64,000 nucleotides of DNA from Voacanga thouarsii (taxonomy: Eukaryota > Streptophyta > Magnoliopsida > Gentianales > Apocynaceae): positions 620,001 through 684,000 of the forward strand of contig JANUWF010003368.1 in assembly GCA_026120185.1 (NCBI GenBank), in the 5' to 3' direction. The notes under the pieces are model-generated. The model was not told the DNA's origin and searched no databases. It saw only the letters and a list, made by a program, of their open reading frames with translations. Below, in pieces: positions 46,901 through 58,118 of this stretch (position 1 is the first letter of the stretch; the number at the start of each line of letters is the position of its first letter). Both the position numbers and the translations under genes were made by a program.

Positions 46901-46963
46901 TGTTATGTGGTAGCCGCTACTTTTCAAGGAGATAAATCTCCATATTTTAATTTCCTTCAAATA
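43945..46963 (-). repeat. Gypsy LTR (copy 7), with a local inversion and lost 5' end
   Basis: Minus-orientation LTR from TGTAACACCCTACACC (43945) to about 46665, following the usual order from LTR 3' end leftwards. At 46667-46963 the orientation switches to plus: GTTGGCGCCACCTTGGAACC through TTTAATTTCCTTCAAATAA, a segment that belongs at roughly LTR positions 350-620. The segments do not overlap, so this is an inversion with small deletions, not a duplication. The usual TGTAATACCCC end is missing. The left flank is GAACG; no matching copy is seen on the right. The TGAGTACTCA block appears as AAGTACTCAACG near 44744. Confidence 0.85.
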
Positions 46964-48320
46964 AGATGATGGTCAACCACTTTTGACTTATTCCAAGAAG
47001 AAAGTTCCAATCTCTCGATCAGTACAAGTACAATCTCCTATTTGTGCTATTTTTCAAATTCCTAAAAGTAACCCATCTCCAACTAAGCCTACTACCTTTG
47101 AAGAGACAAGTGATATCGATCTTCCAATTGCTCTTAGGAAAGGAACTAGAACTTGTACCAAGCATCCCTTACAACTGTTCATGACCTATCAAAATCTTTC
47201 CCAAACCCATAGAGACTTCTTAAGCAACCTTCACACAATTCCCATTTCGAGAAATCTATTTGAGGCATTAGGGAACAAGAAATGGGAGGATGCTATGAAG
47301 GTGGAAATGGAAGCTCTTGAAAAGAACAAGATATGGGAGATGGTGAAGTTAGGGAGAGGAAAGAAACTGGTAGGATACAGATGGGCTTTTACAGTGAAGT
47401 GTAAGTCTGATGGATCGGTTGAGAGATACAAGACAAGACTGGTAACCAAAGGTACACACAAACCTATGGCATAGATTACTTAGAGACGTTCACAATAGAT
47501 GTGATCTTTATATCCCAACAAAAGTATGCGATTAATTTATTGACAGAAACAGGAAGGATTGAGTGAAGCTAGTCCCAACCCCAATGGATCCAAACCATAA
47601 GTTGGGAGAAGCAAAGGAGAAACCAGTTGTTGATAACAAAATGTATCAAAGGCTAGTCGATAGACTCATATACCTTACCCACACTCGGGCCAGACATAGC
47701 ATACTTAGCGAGCATAATCAGTCAATTCATGCATGATCCAAGAGAACCCCATCTTCAAGTAACTTACAAGGTGCTACATTACTTGAAAGGCAATCCAGGA
47801 AAAGGGATTTTGTTCAAAAAGAACGACACTCTTGCTTTAGAAGCTTACACCGATATTCACTATAGGTTCCCTAGTAGATAGAAAATCAGTCACAGGATAT
47901 TATACTTTTCTTGGAGGTAATCTGGTGACATGAAGAAGCAAGAAGCAAAATGTGGTGGAAAGATCATCTGCAGAATTAAAATTCAAGGCTATTGCTCAAG
48001 AACTGTGTAAACTACTCTGGTCGAAGATTATTCCAAATGATTTGAGAGTCAAATGGGAAGGTCCTATGAGATTTTATTGTGACAACAAGTCAGCTATCAA
48101 TATTGCTCACAATCCTATACAACATGATAGGACAAGCATATTGAAATTGATAGACATTTTATTAATAAAAAATTAGAGGAAGGGTTAGTATGTATGTCCT
48201 ATGTTCCATCAAAACACCAATTAGCTGATGTTATAACAAAGGGGCTGAATAGTTCAAGTTTCCATGATCTTGTTTTCAAGCTAGGAATGAAAGACATCTA
48301 TTCCTCAGCTTGAGGGAGAG
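46964..48320 (+). pseudogene. Copia E RT start and RNase H; RT core deleted
   Basis: The frame 46983-47474 has DIDLPIALRKGTRTCTKHPL, ALEKNKIWEMVKLGRGKKLV and KCKSDGSVERYKTRLVTKG, the RT N-terminus. The text then jumps from about 47490 to KYAINLLTETGRIE (about 47523-47565), so the RT palm with the YVDD box is absent. RNase H follows in broken frames (VDRLIYLTHTR, SAELKFKAIAQELCKLLW, YCDNKSAINIAHNPIQHDRT). The gene ends near GLNSSSFHDLVFKLGMKDIY, then the polypurine tract GCTTGAGGGAGAG (48308-48320). Confidence 0.87.
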
Positions 48321-48553
48321 TGTCAAGATATAAATGAACTATAAATTGATTAGAATAATGAATTGTAAACAGATTAGGAAGATCAATTTCCTTAAATAAA
48401 GGGATATGATTAGATTAGTTTAATCCCTTAAATGGAGGGATTTGATAAGATTTAGAAGTAATCTTTTTTCTCTTATAATCTACTATATAACACCGTATAA
48501 AGTTAATTCATAGGAGCAAGAAATTCAGAATCCTTTTCTCATATTTTGTCACA
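48321..48553 (+). repeat. 3' LTR of copia E, 233 bp
   Basis: It starts TGTCAAGATATAAATGAAC right after the polypurine tract and ends TATTTTGTCACA. The short terminal inverted match TGT.../...ACA is canonical. The partner LTR is not in the window. Confidence 0.78.
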
Positions 48554-50756
48554 GTCATACGTCAAAGGTTCATTACAAAAGTATGGGTACCTTAACTTAC
48601 AAAATTACGACTAGGATTAGCCTCCAGTGAAACAAAGCCTACAAAGTTTTGTTTAGGCTACAACCTATAGGTACCTTAACTTATAGAATTATGACTAGTA
48701 TTAGCCAATATTAAGCACTAAGACTAGTGTGACTAGTACATTTTTCAAACTAAAGATATGCCCAAGAAAACAAATGCCAAAATGATAAGTACAAAAGAAG
48801 TACAAGCGTAATAGCCACAGAACAACTGATTCATATTATTATTGCAAACAAAACTTTAGGGACATTAAATCCAAATTTAGTGGCAACCTTAACAAGTAAA
48901 ATAAACTTACAGTTTACCTACATCACCAGCTAAAACAAGGTAACAACAATTGGGACGAGGCAAGCAAGAGACTTTAGAGCTTAGTTTTTCTAAATTCTAA
49001 GTGATGTAAAATGCAAAAAAAAAAGACCAAGAGAATTTGAAAAATCACATATATAATAAAGTTGAAACTATTTTTAGTGGTTTGTAATAAATATTCAGTC
49101 CTGTAATAGCCGCATGTTTGTTTATCTAGCATTTAGGGTCTAGATTGTTTTAGTAATTTTCAGCTTGCAGCAAATTAGTTTAACCAATCAACACACAGTA
49201 ATTTTCAGTCAAACATTTCAGCTTTTAGTTCACTTAGCTTCGAAGTAGTTTTGGTTCCAAGGCTTTGATGTCTGTATATATCATTGAAACAGCTTTAAGA
49301 AGGGAGTTGATGGTTGAATGATGAAATTGAGTTGTTTGTTGTGAGGAAAAGCCTCTTTCCCCTCTATTCTCTTGCTGAATTTTCTTTCCTTTGATTCTTT
49401 CTTTTTGTTCTTCTTAGTTGAGTAATTTTCTCTTCTAAAAATTCCATCACAGCTTCCTAAACTGAAAAGCACTATATCAGCCACCACCAGAGTTGAAATG
49501 TAGCTGCATCACTAAGGGAGTTAATTCAAACTACACCCACACTTGTTAGTGGTTAATATGGTCATCTAACTTCCTCGGACCTAAAAGTTGGTGAATGAAA
49601 TTAGTCCACACAAGGTTTCAACTTTTCAACCCTAAAAATGTACACAATAATAGATTGAGAAATCCAACTAGAATAGGAGAACTATTACTCTTCATGACTA
49701 ATCATACTAATATGCTAACATGTCAATTGAGTGCAATTATTGCAAGACTGATTAAAAAAAAAAAATGCTTAAGTTAGTGGAGGCCACAATGGTGCCGAAA
49801 CTTTATTGTTTGAGGAAAGAACATGGAAGTTTTTCTTCAGTTGAACAAGTTCATATGCCAGTGATGATGGCTGCAAAGCTGGAGACTAGTTGAGACAGCT
49901 ACCTAAGATTTACAAGTGGATTTTTGTGATAAATTTGCTCGGAGAGCAAGATAGTGGTTGGTATATCCATAGAAAATTCCAGTTTTGTCAGTACCTGAGG
50001 ACTAAAATTTCATAGGAAAATTGAGTTCTCTCAATTTGCTTTGTTTTCAGTTTCCTGCCTTCTTCCATATCTAGTTCCAGCATTATCAATAACATCAGTC
50101 CGTAACTGTCATTATTAATCTTTTTCCCTATTTCTGCCTTTGGTGCGTGAATTTGGTTTATAGTTGGTTGTTGGGAGTTGCCCTTGCAATATCGGATTAG
50201 TGGAAACAATTGACAAATGACACTAAGATGGTACAAGCATACTTTACAACAGCTCAGCTATAAGTACTTAGCACTCTTTCTTCCATTAGCTCCTGCTCGA
50301 ACAATAAAATATCAGATTTAACTGAAATTTTCGGAATACAAAACAGAGAAAAAGAAACAGAGAAATGAAAATCCGTTACGTTGTCAGTGTTGTTGTTTTT
50401 TTTTTTTTTTTGTGTTGTTAAACAATAATTACTCTGTTTACTTTCTTCATAAACAAAATCACCAAACGACTCTCAAGCATACCTAAAATCGCACTAACCA
50501 AAATTAGTTCCAAACAGTTAAAGTTCGAACGTATCCCACAGTCATAAACTAAAGATTAAAAGACTAGTAAAAACAAAATATAATTTAGCAAAATACAGCA
50601 ACTTCTACTTCATTCCAGCCATGGTACAATGAATCAATTAGTTTTCCAAAATTTAAGCAAGAACAGTCTTCTTTCACCCATGATCCATTTAAGTTAACCG
50701 AAATATATCAAGAAAACGGAAATGAAAAACCAATTGGAGTGAATTGCATTACATAC
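48554..50756. other. Intron 1 sequence near exon 1; no element recognised
   Basis: About 2.2 kb of AT-rich sequence without retrotransposon coding text or repeats shared with the rest of the window. A 48-base near-direct repeat is visible: GGTACCTTAACTTA appears at about 48585 and 48670 with GATTAGCC-type flanks. A poly(T) run lies at 50398-50411. This may be original intron. Confidence 0.5.
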
Positions 50757-50874
50757 TTGATAACGAAGGAGAAGGAGGCGGGCCGTGGTAGGGGGCACAA
50801 GGCTTGACAGAGCTTGAATTTGTTCGACAGAAAGGTAGCCATAAAGCAACGGCAGTGGGAATGAAAGCTGCCAT
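50757..50874 (-). CDS. FKBP16-3: Exon 1 of the FKBP16-3-like gene: chloroplast transit peptide
   Basis: The minus strand starts ATG at 50874 and encodes MAAFIPTAVALWLPFCRTNS then SSVKPCAPYHGPPPSPSLS, 39 codons plus one base (A) before the donor GTATGTAATG. The one-base overhang fits exon 2, whose first two bases complete an Asn codon. The Ala start, many Ser/Pro residues and lack of acidic residues are typical of a plastid transit peptide. No upstream in-frame exon is needed. FKBP16-3 homologues begin with similar alanine/serine-rich transit peptides, though those are poorly conserved, so exon 1 is supported mainly by phase, splice signal and composition. The exon lies 18.4 kb from exon 2. 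Confidence 0.78.
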
Positions 50875-51120
50875 ATTTACAAATTCTCCCAGAAACTAGA
50901 AACCGCGATACAGAGTGATGAGCGAATTTGTATGGCTAAGCGGAAGGGAGTGAGGCACTAAGACCCACTATCATTTTCTTATCGCTGCTGGTCCATCTGA
51001 GGAGAGTGTTGAGATAACATTCCCTGAAATGCCACCTGTCATCTAACGCCAAGATTTTCTTCTGTGGAAGCATCGGTCACAAATTAGGAGTGAACTTACG
51101 AGAGGTTGGAAAAAATCCCA
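50875..51120 (-). promoter_or_regulatory. 5' UTR and promoter region of the FKBP16-3-like gene
   Basis: Upstream of the ATG the minus strand contains GATAAGA (complement of 50977-50983), an I-box motif often found in light-regulated plant promoters, about 103 bases before the start codon. The 5' leader shows TTTCTAGTTTCTGGGAG just upstream of the ATG. A short upstream ATG-ATA-G lies next to the I-box. No clear TATA box is visible within 250 bases. Light regulation is an inference from the motif and the plastid function. Confidence 0.5.
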
Positions 51121-51379
51121 AACAAAGCTCTACTTGACAGTTGTAACGATTTGCTCAGCTTGACTCGAGATCGGCTTAAAATGTAAAATTGAAAAATGTC
51201 AGAGCTGCATTTCATTGAGTGATTTTTTATCAAAGTGGGTCAAAATCTATTATACTCAGTGATAATGGAATAGGAATTTGAGGTATCCGTGGAAGGGGTA
51301 CCGGCAATTGTTAAGCATGAGATTCAACAAGACCTTGCACCTAATAATCGCGAAGCACGATGTATTGCTCGTGAACGCT

Positions 51380-51620
51380 GCCCACCTGACGTGTCAGCGC
51401 TAACACACCTAACGAACGTCATACGGAGGCCACTTTCACGTGGCCTTCATTTGCTTTTTGACGAAATTCAAAAAAAATTCTGAAAAGCTTGAAATTTTAG
51501 AGATTCTTTTGAATCTCTAAAGAGTGACAAAGCTCACGGGATCAAATTGAAATGCAAATGTCAGTGTACCTTATAAATACCGACCCAACTCTTTCAACTT
51601 CTTCTTTGCATTTCTCGGTT
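51380..51620 (+). promoter_or_regulatory. Unassigned plus-strand promoter-like block
   Basis: Three TGACG-type motifs (CTGACGTGTCAG at 51386-51397, AACGTCA near 51415, TTGACGAA near 51458), a G-box core CACGTG inside the inverted repeat GGCCACTTTCACGTGGCC (51428-51445), and a TATA box TTATAAATACC (51571-51581) followed by a CT-rich leader. A short frame at 51289-51483 overlaps it and has no recognised domain. No clear coding region follows; downstream DNA is AT-rich. It could be the promoter of a lost gene, an element's LTR, or a divergent promoter next to the FKBP gene. Confidence 0.4.
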
Positions 51621-51699
51621 ATTTGAGCTCCTCCCAACAACTTCTTTGTATTTGTTCTCTACAATTCTTCTCTTCTTTGCAATTCAGTCTTCTTTTTTA

Positions 51700-53265
51700 T
51701 TTTGTTAAATTTTATTTCTTATAAAAAATTGTTTCCATTCATTTGGAGAAGAGCACATTTTTGGAGTAAATAATTACTGCAGAAACTATTCCAATCAGAG
51801 GGAGTCACTGCTGAAATTATTATTCACCAAAGGACTATTAGAGTTCTCCATATATAATAAGTTTTTCTTTTTAAATAATGAAATAGAAAATGTACTTGTA
51901 TACTATATATTTATTGAAATTTAATTGAATACAATATTGAGATTTTTTGTTGAATTGTGAGCAATATGTATTTGAGCTTATGTTGAGTTATTTACAAATT
52001 TGTATATTATATTATAAATAGCTTATATTTGTGTAGAATTAAAAGTTTTATTGGATCGTTGTTTTGCTTTGTATTGTATTGTCTTGTGATAAATGCGTAT
52101 ATTAGCATTTCATAAATAGATGTGTATGAATAAATTTAACATAAATTCTAACAGATTGGATGAATAGTAAATTATAGCATGACAACATATTATAACATGA
52201 ATAGTAAATGAAATTTTAGCGGTAGTTGTAGTTGTTGATAGATTTTTGGTGTTCTATCAGCTAGATGATGAAATAAACTAATTAAAGAAATTGATGATAT
52301 AATAAATAGTAAATAATTAATTAAAAATATTTTACTAAATATTTTAATTCAAACTATCACCAAACAAATATTTTAATTCAAATTTACAGATAATAAATAT
52401 TTTACATATTTTAAAACATTTTATTATTTTAAATATTTTACAAATTGACAAGTAATTAAAATATTGTTATATTTTAAATATTAAATATACTTTTAAAATT
52501 TCAATAAATTTTAATTCAAATTAATGAGGAAATAAATATTTAAAAAGCGTGTCAAAAATATTTTAATATTTTATAATATATGAAAATATTTTGATATATT
52601 AAATGTATTAAATTTTAAGCTTTTAAGTATTTCAGATTTATTTGTAATTAAAATTAAATGATAATATTGAAATTAATTTAATAACAATTAAAAGTTATTA
52701 TTTTAATAATAATTAAATATGGTTCTCCATATATTTCTTTATAATTAAATTCTAACTTTAAAGTAGTTGATCATGTGTTTTTTGGTAACTATAATTCTAA
52801 ATTCTATTAAGTCTTCTTAGGTATTTACGTAGAGTAGAATTTTATAATAGCTAAATAATTATATATTATTTTATTACTTCAAAAGAAGATAAATATTATA
52901 ATAATTTCTATCAAAATTAACATTATATAATTTTATGCTCATATAAAAAAATTATCATAAAATTTTATGCACATATTATTTTTTTTTTTAATAAAATGGC
53001 TTAATATAAAATTTTATATTAAATGACAATGAAAGAATTTGATCCTAATTTAGTAAAAAATATCAAATTATTGTATATTAACTTCTTTTGATTAATTAAT
53101 CTTAATTGCCTTAGTTAGTTTGGCTTATATTTCTTTATAATGATTTTTTAAATCTAAACTTGTTTCTCATAGTTTTTGTTGGCAACAATAGTTCTAAATT
53201 ATACGTAGATCAAGGTTTTACAATAGTTAATTTAACAAAGATATTTCTAATAACATGACGTTAGG

Positions 53266-53305
<40 letters not shown>

Positions 53306-53810
53306 CTTATTAATTGATTAAAATAATATTAGTAGATATAGTATAATAACTTTTGTTAGAATTCAATTTTTTAATAGACAAATACTTCTGATTTATATAG
53401 GTACAATATCACTAGAACAACTTGTTAGATTACGGTTATATTAGGATTGCAATATTATACACACCGCACATGACGATTTTTTTAATGGTCCCTATCGTAA
53501 GGCATTGATTGTTAGAAATCGAGTTAATTGCCTCGATTAAATCAATAAAATATGTACAATCCGAGGATTTGATATGGTTACTTGTTCAGTTGCAAATCAC
53601 AATGAGAGAAGACACTGTCATTGGTACTACAATAAGGTCTGCAACAACTTCTATAACGAATGATGAATATATGAAAATGTTGTGATACTATTTATCTATC
53701 GTGAAAAGACAACCAATGGATCTGCATGTTTATCATGAGCTCATCTAGATTCCGAATACAGCAGCTACAGATCTTCATGAGCAAAACAACCCAGCAACTG
53801 TGTAACATAT
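51700..53810. other. AT-rich spacer, no gene recognised
   Basis: About 2.1 kb of very AT-rich sequence with a dinucleotide (TA)n tract of about 36 bases at 53269-53304. Frames are short and interrupted. I find no element ends, LTR or coding text. Confidence 0.6.
53269..53304. repeat. (TA)n microsatellite
   Basis: An uninterrupted alternating TA tract of roughly 36 bases. Confidence 0.9.
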
Positions 53811-54060
53811 TGCTACCTGCATACCCCAAAAGGGGAGGGGATGTTGCCCCGTCTGAAGGACAAAAGGTCTTTATAACGAGATAAATAAATAACTCATCCA
53901 AAATAATACTTGAAATAAAATTTAACCACAATATAGCTAAGTAAAGCTCAACCAGAGTCTAAAAAATAAAGGATAATAAAGCATTGTCTCTAACCAAAAA
54001 CAACTAAATGTCAAGTACAAGATCTTGAACTCTAACCCTAACCTTGTCAGTAGTACTCAT

Positions 54061-55910
54061 TGTAACACACTACATATTTTATGTCGTAATGAGCCTTGAC
54101 TTCGTGGGATGTCACCCCATCTAATCTCTTAGACAAATAGTCTTTATAATGGATTAATAAATTAAATACAATGGAATAATTCTAAAACTTGAATAAATAT
54201 GAAATTCATTTCATGATAACTTTGAAATTACATGTCAAGTCTTTTACAATATATCTCCAAATGTCAACTCAATAATAGTTTTCTCATCATCACGCTTTCG
54301 TTGAACACTCTGATCACCAACCTGTACCACAAAGCTTAAAACATGTAGAAAAACGTGTGAGTGCTAAAACACACAATGAGTCCCATGTGTGCTCGTGATT
54401 TTCAAATAAAAACAGTTACAAGGTATTTTTCAGCAAGACAACTTGTAAACAACACATGAAATCTCATAATTGATATTTATGCACAACAAATATTTTTCTC
54501 ACATGGATATTAATGTTTCCACACCAAGATACTAGTCCCATCAAATAAAAATATTGGTCCTAATGACTCAGATAGGATTTATAATCATACCGTCATTATT
54601 TAGTCTCAATGACCCAGATAAGATTTACAATCCTGCCACCTTTAATTTTGTGACAATAAGAATGAACTCAATAGGACACACAATATCTATACTTCATAAA
54701 ATACTTATTTTCATATATTTCAGAAAATCAGTTATGAAAATGGTTTCATAAAAGAAATGGGAACTCACCTTACTGTCTAGCTATTTTCCTCAAGCAAAGC
54801 ATCTTTTAAAATTCTTAATCACTATTTTCTTTCTCTTTCTCTATTTTTCTCTTTCTTCCTTCTTCCTCTCCCTTTTTCTCGGCCTTCCTCTCTTTTCTCT
54901 CTTTTTTTCTCTCTCTTGCTTCTAGTTTCTCTCATTTTCTTCCTTCTCTTCTTTTTTTTTTTCTTTTCTTTTCCTTTCTTGCCTTTCTCCCTCAATTTTC
55001 ATTGCTCTTTCTCCTCCTCTTGTTCTCCTCCCTTCTTCTATTTATAGGTGTTAAAAGCTTATACTAGAAGCTATAAATGATGATTCATCACTTTAGAAGG
55101 TTATGGAAGCTTTTGGAAGGTGATGACTCATCCTATAACTTACCATCTTCTGGAAGATTTAGGGACACTTGGGTAGGTGACTCAACCCTTCTAGAGATGG
55201 AAGCTTATAAAAGAATTTGGAAGATTTTAGAATAATATAGAAAGTTACACCTCATCATGCCTAGAAAAGCCTTAGAAACTTATAGATTGTAGTGGAAACA
55301 AGTAGAATGTAGGAGAAACTAATGGAAGATGCATGAATCTTACATAGTCAATATTGGTCAAAACTTGGTCAAACTCACTCAAATACTCATTTTATCTCTA
55401 TTTTAATGTTGTGATCCATCATACATAAGTGTAAGAAGCTTATAGAATGTAATGGAAGCTTTTAGAACATTATAAAAGCTTTGAGAACATAAGGGATATT
55501 CATGAAAATAAATAGGATATAAATAAAATAAATATAATAATCTTAAGATAATGCTACTTTATTAAAAGTCATGGGTCCCACATGCCACCTACCCTAACTT
55601 TATTAAAGGTGTGGGTCCCAAAATTGAAGTGTTCAAATTGAACTTTACTTCCTTTTTATAAAATAATAATAATAATAATATTTATAATAATAACAAAATT
55701 ATAAACATATATTTTCTTATCAAATCAAATATAATAAATGAAATATATATTTTTTAAATATATATATAATTATATTTTACTTAAAATATTCATTTCATAA
55801 ATAATGATTTTCTTGAAAATAGCTTTATAAAATTCGAGTAGAATTCTCAAAAAATCACAAAGATAGTAAAAATCTCCTATTTTTAGGACGGGTCAGAGTA
55901 GGATGCTACA
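54061..55910 (-). repeat. Nested solo LTR, 1850 bp, with 5-bp target duplication
   Basis: Plus-strand ends are TGTAACACACTACATATT and GTCAGAGTAGGATGCTACA. Both flanks are CTCAT (54056-54060 and 55911-55915). The orientation is minus, judged from CACAATGAGTCCCA (about 54372), the reverse of a landmark near the 3' end of the 40466-42144 LTR, and from the TTATAATGG module at about 54136. It has no coding region. A long CT-rich tract (54826-55030) dominates the middle. Confidence 0.9.
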
Positions 55911-57340
55911 CTCATGACCTGAAAACAACCACAAAAGGTATGAGAAATAAATTTCCCAGTAAGTTCTATATGTGAGAGTGTACATCTGAAACAATTTCGT
56001 GATATGCAATTTTTAAATACCAAAAGCGCAATTGCAATCAAAGTCAACAGTTTTAAATACAAGAGTGGAGTTTTCAATTTGCATTCTTAATAAATAACTT
56101 TATTTCCAAGGAAATCAACCACTCAACAATAACATAGATTATGAAATCTTGCATCATAGCCCTAAGTCATGAAACACTGCATTATGACCCTGTACGATGA
56201 AACCCTGCATCACAACACTATGGGTGATCAGCCCATGGGTGGGGATACTACTCCTTCTCTCAGATCCCTCTAACTTTCGGTTGTCCATTCTGGGGGGGAA
56301 AAACAATTTCACTTGGAATTGGTCGCTAGCTCAGACCGGCATGACTCACTAGCACTATCACCTAATCAAGATCGAGTTCACCTCTCAAAGGTGACCACCT
56401 ATCGAGAAGATAGCTCACTCCTTCTTAGGATAGTGCTAGTAGTCTACCCTTATTGAGTATTCAACGATTTTGCAACAAGGAAACTGATTAACATCAAATA
56501 GTAGCCAAAAAGAAAATATCTAGCATGACTTGGGAAACCTTGCTCAACACATTTAGTGTGAAAAATCAAGTGAGTCAGTTTGAAAATCTTTTGGTTTAAG
56601 AAATCAGTGCCTGAGTAAAAATAAAATAAGAAATCTAGTCATGCTGAACATTTATCACAACAAAACATGACATTTGACAACTTGCAGTTGCATTGTTTCA
56701 CAAACAGTTTTAATGTAAGAACATACCTGATCCGTTTGTCTCACAAATATTAGATTCTTTTGATGACTTGATTAGTGGACCCTAGTCCCGTCTAGAGAAA
56801 CTACAAAGATCATGTCACAAACTTCTCTATAACCCTTATATTGTCATAGTATCCACAACTAGCTCAACTTCTAACATCCTGTCATCACACAATACAGACC
56901 AATTATCAACTCCATTTTAAATATAACAAGCTAAACATGAAATATTGCGTATTAACAATTTAATATATACTAAGACAATTACTAAATAAAAGATAAGCAG
57001 TGGATAAACGATTGAGTAACTATATAGTTAAATAAATAAATAATTAGTTAATTAAAACAAAAGTTGCTCATGAAAGTAAATAATAATTAAATAAATATGT
57101 TAGTTAATGTGTAAAAACATAAGTAACCAAAGAATTAAGTAAATAGAGAATTATTTAATTACTTGCTTAGTTAATTAAAGTACTGTTTGTTCGTACTAAT
57201 ATAAAAATAAATAATTAAGGAGATATATTAATTAATGAGTAGGTAATTTGATGAGATTAAATAGTAATAATAATGATAATTATGAAAATATTAATAATCT
57301 TAGTGATGATAATATTAGTAACGTTTAATAATAATAGCGT

Positions 57341-57341
<1 letters not shown>

Positions 57342-57376
<35 letters not shown>

Positions 57377-57400
57377 TAATATTAATATTAATATTAATAA
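57342..57400. repeat. (AAT)n / (ATT)n microsatellite
   Basis: AATAATAAT repeats flow into ATTATTATT and AATATT repeats, giving a palindromic low-complexity tract. The overlapping frames on both strands (57257-57491) are translations of it, not genes. Confidence 0.85.
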
Positions 57401-57764
57401 GAGTAATAATAAAATAATGGTAATATTAGTATTGATAACATTAAATCCACTATTACATCCTAGTGTTGACACATACAATTATTCCACATAAGGCACACAT
57501 AGAAACTAATAATAGAAATTTCCTTAAAATTTCCTAAGTTGAAAACAATTTTCAACTTGAGTGACACTTTTTCCTATTAGTATAATACATGGGAAAGAAC
57601 GTCAATTTGACCTCAATTTTTACAGAGACATATCTAAAAACATATAGAACAAAATACAAGTGGCTTTACACAAAAATCAAGCTCTAATTATGCTCTGTAA
57701 TTTATTTTTTTGCTACAGTAGTAATCTGTCCAGCACAAACTAGCTTGAAATAAAAACTCGTAAC

Positions 57765-57807
<43 letters not shown>

Positions 57808-58118
57808 AAAAACATATTTAATTATTGAGTAATGGTTAATTAAAATAATTTAGGTAACTATTTAGGGTTAGCTATATTTTCTTATATATATATATATATA
57901 TATATCATTCCCCAATTAATAGTTTAATACTAGAATATTCTATAAATCATTATTTCAAATTGTGATTTATTAAACATCACCAAAGCACAACAATTTTTCC
58001 ACAATCATACTCAAGCAAATTTATTCATGCCATACTAAATATGTCTATATGTAAAAATGCTTATACTATATGGGCCATATATTTCCTCATTTCTATGGAC
58101 ATTTAGGGTGGGGTGCCA

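Larger units (their letters stand above)
32369..50756 (-). other. Intron 1 of the FKBP16-3-like gene, 18.4 kb, filled with retrotransposons
   Basis: It is bounded by GTATGT after exon 1 (complement of 50751-50756) and ATTGGTTTAG before exon 2. It contains copia D, copia E, two gypsy LTRs, a LINE and part of another LTR. The flanking pieces 32369-33068 and 48554-50756 show no element I can recognise and may be the original intron. Confidence 0.8.
53811..58118 (-). repeat. LTR of a third gypsy family, interrupted by a nested solo LTR
   Basis: On the minus strand it begins TGGCACCCCACCC at 58118, directly after a polypurine tract AAGAGGGGGAGAA (complement of about 58122-58134). It ends GGGGTATGCAGGTAGCA at 53811. 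The internal side carries gypsy integrase. Subtracting the nested 1850-bp unit and its duplicated 5 bases gives an LTR of about 2.45 kb. Shared landmarks with the main family are a TTATAAAGACC-type module (complement of about 53866-53880), GGTTGTCCATTC near 56280, and a decayed TGAGTATTCAACG (about 56455). Microsatellites (AAT)n at 57342-57400 and (TA)n at 57770-57805 and 57883-57905 lie within it. Confidence 0.78.

Noticed and set aside
43945..46963. Two head-to-head LTR copies in copia E
   Set aside because: The two orientations cover different, non-overlapping parts of the LTR, so one inverted copy explains it.
51120..51800. An endogenous pararetrovirus
   Set aside because: The TGACG/TATA layout is suggestive, but no reverse transcriptase, movement protein or primer site text is present.
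57257..57491. Overlapping ORFs of about 72 codons on both strands
   Set aside because: They translate an (AAT)n/(ATT)n microsatellite into runs of Asn, Ile and Leu.
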